Shown here: piece after piece, positions 1-4,852 of the stretch
How the letters are laid out: each line of letters opens with the position of its first letter
How positions within the stretch are numbered: position 1 is the first letter of the stretch
Assembly (NCBI GenBank): GCA_022836975.1
Contig: JAIXMJ010000034.1
Span: forward strand, 1 to 8,649
Length of the DNA stretch: 8,649 nucleotides
From: Wolbachia sp.
GTDB taxonomy: Bacteria > Pseudomonadota > Alphaproteobacteria > Rickettsiales > Anaplasmataceae
Direction of reading: 5' to 3'
Translations under genes and position numbers: made by a program
Notes under the pieces: model-generated
Database searches by the model: none
Seen by the model: the letters and a program-made list of their open reading frames with translations, nothing else
What the model was told of the DNA's origin: nothing

Positions 1-30
1 GGAATCTTCAGGAATATTTTGCAATCATAG

Positions 31-1413
31 AATATCCGGATTGAAAAAGACACGCTCGGAGAAGTCGAGGTTCCAGGTGAACATTATTGGGGAGCACAAA
101 CTCAGCGTTCCTTAGAAAATTTTAAGATTGGTACTGAGAAGATGCCTATAGTTTTAATAAAGGCTTTAGCTATAGTAAAGCTTGCAGCTGCTAGAGTAAA
201 TGTAAAATATGGAGTATTAGATAAGCAAATTGGAGATGCAATATGCAATGCTGCAAGTGAAATAATAAATGGTAAATTTGACAGAGAGTTTCCCCTTCTT
301 GTATGGCAAACCGGGTCTGGTACACAGACAAATATGAATATTAATGAAGTAATTAGTAACCGTGCCATAGAGGCTGCAGGTGGTGTGCTAGGAAGCAAAT
401 TTCCTGTACACCCAAATGATCACGTAAATTGTGGACAATCCTCTAATGATACTTTTCCAACAGCAATGCATATTGCTGCAGTACAGCAAGTGACTGGATT
501 TCTCATACCAAATCTTTTAGAATTATACAATGCATTAGATAATAAAGTAGAAGAATTTAAAGACATAATAAAGGTGGGACGTACTCATCTCCAAGATGCC
601 ATACCTTTAACTCTAGGCCAGGAATTTTCTAGTTATAAAGTTCAAGTAAAAAAAGGCATAGAAAGAATTAGCTTAGCGCTCAGTCGTCTATATGAGCTTG
701 CACAAGGAGGTACTGCAGTTGGTACTGGGTTAAATGCTAGGAAAGGTTTTGCTGAAGACTTTGCTAGAGAAGTTGCACAAATAACTGAATTACCATTTAT
801 TTCTGCAGATAATAAATTTGAAGCATTATCAGCAAACGATGCACTAGTTGAATTGAGTGGCGCATTAAATACTTTTGCAGTAAGCTTTATGAAGATTGCA
901 AATGACATTAGGTTTCTTGGTTCAGGACCAAGATGTGGGATTGGTGAAATAATATTACCAGAAAATGAGCCTGGCTCTTCGATTATGCCTGGTAAAGTTA
1001 ATCCCACACAATGTGAGGCAGTGACAATGGTATGCGCACAAGTAATGGGTAACCATGTTACTGTTACAATTGCTGGTGCAAATGGTCATCTTGAGTTGAA
1101 TGTCTTTAAACCAGTAATTATTTATAATGTTCTACAATCTATCCAGCTTTTATCTGATGCTTGTGTAAACTTTGCAAAGAAGTGTATTATTGGCATTAAG
1201 GCAAACAGGAAAAAAATAAAAGCTTTACTGGATCAATCATTAATGTTAGTGACTATTTTAAATACTTATATAGGTTATGATAATGCAGCAAAAATAGCAA
1301 AACTTGCTTACGATGAAGATATTACACTTAAAGAAGCAGCTATGAAACTTTCATTAATCAGTAAGGAGGAATTTGAGAAGATAGTGAAGCCAGAAGAGAT
1401 GGTTAAACTATGA
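31..1413 (+). CDS. fumC: Fumarate hydratase class II (fumarase C), start codon missing or non-standard
   Basis: Oxygen-stable, iron-independent fumarase that converts fumarate to L-malate in the TCA cycle; a cytosolic homotetramer in this family. Counting from the first in-frame ATG (142), the general acid/base region GRTHLQDAIP puts the conserved His at residue 149, and the fumarase/aspartase signature GSSIMPGKVNP at 278-288 has its catalytic Ser at 279; both sit 39 residues behind E. coli H188 and S318. Clear fumarase sequence continues upstream of that ATG (RIEKDTLGEVEVPGEHYWGA) back to a TAG at 28-30, so the real protein is about 460 residues, close to the usual 460-467. No ATG, GTG or TTG lies in frame between 31 and 142; ATC (34) or ATT (40) are the only near-cognate options. 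The stop at 1411-1413 overlaps the tail of the convergent small gene. Family assignment is certain; the start is not. Confidence 0.93.
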   Translation, partial: NIRIEKDTLGEVEVPGEHYWGAQTQRSLENFKIGTEKMPIVLIKALAIVKLAAARVNVKYGVLDKQIGDAICNAASEIINGKFDREFPLLVWQTGSGTQTNMNINEVISNRAIEAAGGVLGSKFPVHPNDHVNCGQSSNDTFPTAMHIAAVQQVTGFLIPNLLELYNALDNKVEEFKDIIKVGRTHLQDAIPLTLGQEFSSYKVQVKKGIERISLALSRLYELAQGGTAVGTGLNARKGFAEDFAREVAQITELPFISADNKFEALSANDALVELSGALNTFAVSFMKIANDIRFLGSGPRCGIGEIILPENEPGSSIMPGKVNPTQCEAVTMVCAQVMGNHVTVTIAGANGHLELNVFKPVIIYNVLQSIQLLSDACVNFAKKCIIGIKANRKKIKALLDQSLMLVTILNTYIGYDNAAKIAKLAYDEDITLKEAAMKLSLISKEEFEKIVKPEEMVKL

Positions 1414-1659
1414 TTTTTTGTTTTTTATCTCTTGTATTCTGTGATTTGCTAATGCTTTCAATGTGTCACCATATCTATGGTAATTGCGTTTTATGATATA
1501 TAGTTCATAAGCAGAATCATAATCGATATTTGGATAGTAGGAATGTTCGAATTTACAATCCACCTTGTCAGTTGTAGTGTTTTCTACATGCTCTTTATTT
1601 TCTGCACAGAACGTTAAAAATGGAGAAAAGATTAGTAATAAAAGCATAAACAGATTCAT
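1408..1659 (-). CDS. Small hypothetical protein with N-terminal signal peptide or membrane anchor (83 aa)
   Basis: I do not recognise a family. The N terminus (MNLFMLLLLIFSPFLTFCAE) is a typical short signal sequence: a hydrophobic core of about 13 residues and a possible signal peptidase I site after Ala19. Cys18 follows L-T-F, a poor lipobox because position -1 is Phe, so a lipoprotein is possible but not favoured. The mature part of about 64 residues is polar and Tyr/Asn/Lys rich, with one Cys (C35) and a C-terminal half that looks helical (YELYIIKRNYHRYGDTLKAL). It converges on fumC with a 6-bp overlap and diverges from dapB. A strong promoter lies directly before the ATG (1666-1693), which supports a real expressed gene. 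The start is chosen because the predicted transcription start falls on this ATG; Met5 is an alternative. There is no Shine-Dalgarno sequence. Confidence 0.65.
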   Translation of the reverse strand: MNLFMLLLLIFSPFLTFCAENKEHVENTTTDKVDCKFEHSYYPNIDYDSAYELYIIKRNYHRYGDTLKALANHRIQEIKNKKS

Positions 1660-1665
1660 AGAGCA

Positions 1666-1693
1666 ATTATACCATAATAAAATTTTTTTGCAA
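1666..1693 (-). promoter_or_regulatory. Sigma70-type extended -10 promoter for the small exported protein
   Basis: Read on the minus strand: -35 TTGCAA (1693-1688), 16-bp spacer, TG-G, and a perfect -10 TATAAT (1671-1666). Seven bases past the -10 lies position 1659, which is the A of the gene's ATG, so the transcript is predicted to be leaderless. The -35 hexamer is its own reverse complement and could also serve the divergent dapB gene. Confidence 0.6.
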
Positions 1694-1717
1694 GAATATT
1701 TATATAAAATTTATTGT
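1688..1717 (+). promoter_or_regulatory. Possible weak promoter for dapB
   Basis: The palindromic TTGCAA at 1688-1693 is followed after 18 bp by TATTGT (1712-1717), a 4 of 6 match that keeps the first T, the A and the last T of the -10 consensus. An alternative -10 is TAAAAT (1705-1710), which lacks a convincing -35. Either choice gives a dapB leader shorter than 10 bases, and no ribosome binding site is visible before the ATG. This is inference from weak matches. Confidence 0.3.
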
Positions 1718-1724
1718 AGTTTTT

Positions 1725-2471
1725 ATGAAAATCAAAATTGGAGTGATAGGTTGTTTAGGCAGAATGGGTCAAGTGATCGTAAGAGAAGTGATGCAAAATA
1801 ATAAAACGGAAATCGTAGCTGCAGCTGCACGTTCAAATATAGGATGGTATGGTGGAGTAAAAATCACGGATTCTATAAGTAATGTATTTAAAGCGTCTGA
1901 TATTATAATAGATTTTACGGTAAAAGAGTGTACAATTCAATGTCTTGAAGCAGCTGTAGAATTTCAGAAGCCATTAGTTAGTGGTACAACTGGAATAGAG
2001 GAGATAGATTTAAGCAAGTATTCTACTAAGGTGCCAATATTATGGTCAGCAAATATGAGTGTGGGAGCTAATGTATTATTAAAATTAGTAAGGAAAGCAG
2101 CAGAATTGTTAGGTAGTGAATATGATGTAGAAATTTGGGAAATGCATCATAACTTGAAAAAAGATTCGCCATCAGGTACAGCTATAGAGCTTGGTAAAAC
2201 AGTAGCTGAAGCTTTTAACACAGGTTTCTGTATTGATAGGCAGTTGCCTACTATCAGAAAAAAGGGAAATATAGGTTTTGCTGTATCACGCGGAGGTGGT
2301 GTAATAGGGGATCACAATGTAATGTTTGTTAATTTAGATGAGCGAATAGAACTGAGTCACAAAGTTATAAATAGGGAAGTGTTTGCTAAAGGAGCTGTTA
2401 ATGCTGCAATTTGGCTGTATGAAAATAAGAGAAACAATCCAGGACTTTATTCAATGCAAGAGGTAGTATGA
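1725..2471 (+). CDS. dapB: 4-hydroxy-tetrahydrodipicolinate reductase
   Basis: Reduces 4-hydroxy-tetrahydrodipicolinate to tetrahydrodipicolinate with NAD(P)H, in the diaminopimelate/lysine pathway; in Wolbachia-like bacteria DAP is needed for lipid II. The 248-residue protein has the nucleotide-binding loop GVIGCLGRMG at 6-15, the GTTG segment at 87-90, and the DapB signature EMHHNLKKDSPSGTA at 139-153, in which His141 and Lys145 align with catalytic H159 and K163 of E. coli. The C terminus LYSMQEVV is typical of the family. E. coli DapB is about 273 residues, so this is a compact but complete version. The ATG at 1725 directly precedes the Rossmann strand, and no earlier in-frame start is plausible. 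The last bases overlap the pstB start (ATGA at 2468-2471), so the two genes are probably co-transcribed and translationally coupled. Confidence 0.97.
   Translation: MKIKIGVIGCLGRMGQVIVREVMQNNKTEIVAAAARSNIGWYGGVKITDSISNVFKASDIIIDFTVKECTIQCLEAAVEFQKPLVSGTTGIEEIDLSKYSTKVPILWSANMSVGANVLLKLVRKAAELLGSEYDVEIWEMHHNLKKDSPSGTAIELGKTVAEAFNTGFCIDRQLPTIRKKGNIGFAVSRGGGVIGDHNVMFVNLDERIELSHKVINREVFAKGAVNAAIWLYENKRNNPGLYSMQEVV
2458..2463 (+). promoter_or_regulatory. Ribosome binding site of pstB inside the end of dapB
   Basis: AAGAGG lies 4 bases before the pstB ATG at 2468. It is one of the better Shine-Dalgarno matches in the window and sits within the last dapB codons, in keeping with coupled translation at the ATGA overlap. 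Confidence 0.45.
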
Positions 2472-3220
2472 TACATATTTCTGTAAGAGAGCTCAATCTC
2501 TGGTATGGTATTAAACAAGTTTTATTTGATATAAATTTAGATATTGCTAAGAAAACGATTACCACATTAATAGGACCTTCTGGCTGTGGAAAATCAACGT
2601 TCTTGCGTTGTTTTAATCGTATGAATGATTATGTGCCTGGTTGCAGAGTGGCTGGTGAATTGAATATTGATGGACTAGGTAACATATACTTACGCAAAAT
2701 GGATGTTGTATTGCTAAGAGCAAAAGTCGGCATGGTGTTTCAGAAGCCCAATCCTTTTCCAAAATCCATATATGATAATGTTGCTTATGGACCAAAGTTA
2801 CAGGGCATCATAAAAAACATGCGCAAATTGGATGAAGTAGTAGAAGATAGTCTTACCAAAGTAGGTTTATGGGATGAGTTAAAGGATAGGCTAAAAGATA
2901 GCGCATTAGAGCTATCTGGTGGACAACAACAGCGGTTATGTATAGCACGTGCAATTGCAGTTAAGCCAACTATCTTATTAATGGATGAACCATGCTCAGC
3001 ACTTGATCCGATTGCAACAAGTGCAATTGAAAATCTGATACAAGAACTAAAAACAAAATTTACTATAATTATGGTAACACACTCTATGAACCAAGCTAAG
3101 AAACTTTCTGATATGGTAGTGTTTTTCTATAATGGTAAGATTCTTGAATTTGGTACAACAAAAGAAGTATTTGAAAATGCTAAATCTCCTTTAACGAGAG
3201 AGTATCTTCTTGATCACTAG
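2468..3220 (+). CDS. pstB: Phosphate ABC transporter ATP-binding protein
   Basis: ATPase subunit of the high-affinity phosphate importer PstSCAB, acting as a dimer on the inner face of the cytoplasmic membrane with permeases PstC and PstA. All ABC motifs are intact in 250 residues, the normal length: Walker A GPSGCGKST at 36-44, Q-loop VFQKPNPFP at 90-98, signature LSGGQQQR at 149-156, Walker B ILLMDEP at 169-175 with catalytic Glu174, D-loop SALD at 177-180 and switch His205. The PstB-specific features are the RMNDYVPG segment after Walker A (51-58) and the KPNPFP run after the Q-loop, which separate it from other importer ATPases. It overlaps dapB by 4 bp. No pstS, pstC or pstA is in the window, so its partners must be encoded elsewhere. 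Confidence 0.95.
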   Translation: MIHISVRELNLWYGIKQVLFDINLDIAKKTITTLIGPSGCGKSTFLRCFNRMNDYVPGCRVAGELNIDGLGNIYLRKMDVVLLRAKVGMVFQKPNPFPKSIYDNVAYGPKLQGIIKNMRKLDEVVEDSLTKVGLWDELKDRLKDSALELSGGQQQRLCIARAIAVKPTILLMDEPCSALDPIATSAIENLIQELKTKFTIIMVTHSMNQAKKLSDMVVFFYNGKILEFGTTKEVFENAKSPLTREYLLDH

Positions 3221-3237
3221 TTTTAATATGTTACAAT
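3210..3237 (+). promoter_or_regulatory. Extended -10 promoter upstream of the bcp gene
   Basis: TTGATC (3210-3215, inside the end of pstB), a 16-bp spacer, then TG-T-TACAAT with the -10 at 3232-3237. The predicted transcription start is near 3244, only about 6 bases before the ATG at 3250. This would let the peroxiredoxin be expressed apart from dapB-pstB, although read-through remains possible. Confidence 0.45.
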
Positions 3238-3249
3238 AATATTTTAGAT

Positions 3250-3801
3250 ATGGTAAACCGTTTACTCATAATTTTTTTCTTTTTGTCAACGTTTGTTATA
3301 GGTAGTGAAATGGAATTAGTAGTGGAAGATTATGCACAGGAATTTACGTTACCATCAGATTCTGGTGAAAGTTTATCACTAAGTGAATTTTTTGGTAAAA
3401 AAAATGTAGTACTCTATTTTTACCCGAAAGATAACACACCAATTTGTACTATGGAAGCCAAGAACTTCAGAGACAGAATAAATGATTTTTCTGCACTTGA
3501 TACAGTTATAATTGGCATGTCGCAAGATAGTCTGCAATCACATGCCAACTTCAAGACAAAATACTCCTTACCGTTTTATCTAGTTTCTGATGAAAATGCT
3601 GAGGTACTAAAAAAATATGGAGTGTGGGTAGAGAAGAGTATGTTTGGTAAAAAATATTGGGGGATTGAACGTGCTACTTTTTTAATAAATAAAGAAGGTA
3701 AAATTGTTAAAGTATGGAGAAACGTGAAAGTAAGTAAACATGTGAAAGAAGTCTTGAAAGAAATAGAGTCTAATAATTCATACAGTACAATTCAGGGTTA
3801 A
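3250..3801 (+). CDS. bcp: Bcp/PrxQ-family peroxiredoxin, single cysteine, with N-terminal signal sequence
   Basis: Thiol peroxidase that reduces hydrogen peroxide and organic hydroperoxides. In 183 residues it shows the thioredoxin-like Prx fold: strand VVLYFYPKDNTPIC at 53-66 containing the PxxxTxxC active site (Pro59, Thr63, peroxidatic Cys66), then the Bcp hallmarks YGVWVEKSMFGKKYWGIERATFLI at 123-146 with the active-site Arg141. Two things are odd. The usual TPGC is TPIC, and the resolving Cys five residues later in E. coli Bcp (C50) is Lys71; Cys66 is the only cysteine in the protein. Residues 1-19 (MVNRLLIIFFFLSTFVIGS) form a signal peptide or anchor absent from standard cytoplasmic Bcp of about 155 residues, so it probably works in the periplasm. 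Met21 would be the start of a cytoplasmic form. Family call is firm; location is inferred. Confidence 0.92.
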   Translation: MVNRLLIIFFFLSTFVIGSEMELVVEDYAQEFTLPSDSGESLSLSEFFGKKNVVLYFYPKDNTPICTMEAKNFRDRINDFSALDTVIIGMSQDSLQSHANFKTKYSLPFYLVSDENAEVLKKYGVWVEKSMFGKKYWGIERATFLINKEGKIVKVWRNVKVSKHVKEVLKEIESNNSYSTIQG

Positions 3802-3848
3802 AGATATAGGTTGTGTGATGGCAGCGAAGGAGTGAAATAGCCTATCTA

Positions 3849-3864
3849 GGGTATGTCGTGCTGA
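3849..3864 (+). repeat. Left terminal inverted repeat of the IS relic, with TA target duplicate at 3847-3848
   Basis: GGGTATGTCGTGCTGA matches the reverse complement of 4513-4528 at 13 of 16 positions, and 10 of 11 at the outer end. It is bordered outside by TA, as the right end is, which is the target duplication expected for the IS427 group of the IS5 family. Confidence 0.7.
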
Positions 3865-3908
3865 TCGAATAAAAATTTATATAATGACAGAATTTGAGGG
3901 TTAAAAAG

Positions 3909-4518
3909 ATGGTAACACATAGAAGTCATAATATAAGCGACAAATTATAGGATAAATTAGAAAGTCACTTGCTTGGAAGAGGAGGTAGCTGGGGAAGGAT
4001 TACAAAGGATATCATCAATGCAGTAATGTGGATATTTAGGACCGGTGTACCGTGGACCACCTGATGGTGGACATTGGAAGCAGGAGAGAGGCGTGATATC
4101 TATTGAAAATTTTTATTGATCTTGAATGGCTATGTTAAAGTAGATAAAGCTGGATTTGGAGCAAAAGGAAAAGATCAAATGATTAGCAGGATAAAAGGGG
4201 CAAAGGCCGTGGATGCGCATGGTATGCCTGTCAGAATCAGAAGGTTCCAGACATCCCAAGACATAGGTCTTATAAGCTTACGATACGAATCGTATTGTAG
4301 ATTTATCAAGAAAATCAAGCATAAGCCCTGTAATTCCATCGAAGAGAGACAGGAAAATTCCAAGAAAAATAGACAAGGAGCTATATAAACTTAGGCATAA
4401 TACATTTCAAAAATTTAAAGAATGGCGAGGAATAGCAACTAGATATGCTAAAAATGCACGATCGTATATGGCTGCCCTTTCACTTAAAGCTTTATTAATG
4501 TGGGCCAAGATCTCATGA
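3909..4518 (+). pseudogene. Broken DDE transposase of the IS5 family
   Basis: Translation in shifting frames recovers a Wolbachia-type IS5 transposase. Frame 1 from ATG 3909 gives MVTHRSHNISDKL, then TAG at 3948-3950 in place of the expected Trp, then DKLESHLLGRGGSWGRITKD and INAVMWIFRTGVPW, ending at TGA 4062-4064. A shift at about 4057 restores PPDGGHWKQ. A third piece near 4116-4260 gives GYVKVDKAGFGAKGKDQ. The last piece from 4282 runs DTNRIVDLSRKS to RGIATRYAKNARSYMAAL and WAKIS, with the stop at 4516-4518. The segments that should hold the three catalytic acids are damaged: the IDATH block before YVKV is deleted, the ADRGYD block is truncated to YDTN, and the ENTF block reads HNTF. Roughly a third of the coding length is gone. 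Confidence 0.85.
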
Positions 4519-4528
4519 CGACACACCC
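4513..4528 (-). repeat. Right terminal inverted repeat of the IS relic, with TA target duplicate at 4529-4530
   Basis: Reverse complement begins GGGTGTGTCGT and pairs with the left end at 3849. The transposase stop codon TGA (4516-4518) lies inside it, as is common in compact elements of this family. Confidence 0.7.
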
Positions 4529-4530
4529 TA

Positions 4531-4796
4531 CAACATAGGCCAAAAGATTAAAAAGTTGATTTTCTTTAAATCCCTTTCCTTTTTTAGCCATATGAGCCTT
4601 TAATATATCATAAAAAGTTTAGGATTCTTCCTTGCGTAATATTCACCATCTACCTCCTACAATCTCTAGGATGCTATAGTCAATATTATGTGTATAGCTT
4701 GTAAAATAGGCCAGGAATATCATTATTAAATCTTGAAAGCTTTAATATAACATCTTTCAGAATTACCCAACGCAGAACTTTAAGTGCTTAAAAACC
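4531..4796. other. Unassigned intergenic sequence between the IS relic and the gyrB promoter
   Basis: No intact gene, tRNA or clear terminator is visible. The minus strand carries a short Lys-rich reading frame (from 4591), an isolated AGGAGG (4658-4653) before a 13-codon frame, and other stop-broken stretches, so it looks like decayed coding or repeat DNA. A 14-bp near palindrome (TTTAAGTGCTTAAA, 4779-4792) lies just before the gyrB -35 box; it could be a protein-binding site but is not unusual for AT-rich sequence. Confidence 0.5.
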
Positions 4797-4825
4797 TTGT
4801 TAACCGACCTATTGTAATGTAAAAT
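4797..4825 (+). promoter_or_regulatory. Sigma70-type promoter of gyrB
   Basis: TTGTTA (4797-4802), a 17-bp spacer and TAAAAT (4820-4825) are good matches to -35 and -10 at ideal spacing. The predicted start near 4832 leaves a leader of about 20 bases before the ATG at 4853, with no evident Shine-Dalgarno sequence. Confidence 0.55.
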
Positions 4826-4852
4826 CTTATAAATACAAATAAATTTAGTCTA

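Larger units (their letters stand above)
3849..4528 (+). mobile_element. Degraded insertion sequence, IS5 family, IS427-like
   Basis: A 680-bp element bounded by imperfect inverted repeats (3849-3864 and 4513-4528) with GGG...CCC tips and a TA duplication at 3847-3848 and 4529-4530. It encloses remains of one transposase in several reading frames. Intact members of this group carry a transposase of about 270-280 residues in a single frame and are roughly 0.8-0.9 kb, so some 200 bp has been lost by many small deletions. A TATAAT box at 3880-3885 may be the old transposase promoter. The element is dead and cannot move on its own. It lies between bcp and gyrB, where it breaks no housekeeping gene. 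Confidence 0.8.
3778..4591 (-). other. Possible small reading frame split by the IS (speculative)
   Basis: On the minus strand an ATG at 4591-4589, preceded by AAAGG six bases upstream, opens MAKKGKGFKENQLFNLLAYV up to the right edge of the IS. If the IS and one TA copy are removed in silico, the frame continues without a break through VDRLFHSFAAITQPISL and ends at a TGA at 3780-3778, giving 43 residues. I do not recognise the product. Such a length can arise by chance in AT-rich DNA, and its end is antisense to the last bcp codons. Confidence 0.2.

Noticed and set aside
642..1007. A 121-codon open frame antisense to fumC
   Set aside because: Opposite strand of the most conserved part of fumC, with no initiation signals and no recognisable product.
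1565..1801. A plus-strand frame across the small-gene/dapB promoter region
   Set aside because: It overlaps the start of dapB in another frame and is antisense to the signal-sequence gene, which has far better promoter evidence.
4608..4658. AGGAGG followed by ATG on the minus strand, suggesting a gene start
   Set aside because: The frame ends after 13 codons and the spacing is only 3 bases. It is more likely a chance match or the relic of a lost gene.
4673..4698. Inverted repeat GCTATA/TATAGC as a possible terminator
   Set aside because: Only 6 bp of mainly AT stem with a 14-base loop and no T-run; too weak to call.
3802..4852. A hidden defence, toxin or CRISPR locus in the 1-kb gap
   Set aside because: The gap is explained by the IS relic and short degraded DNA. 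There are no regularly spaced repeats and no paired small genes.
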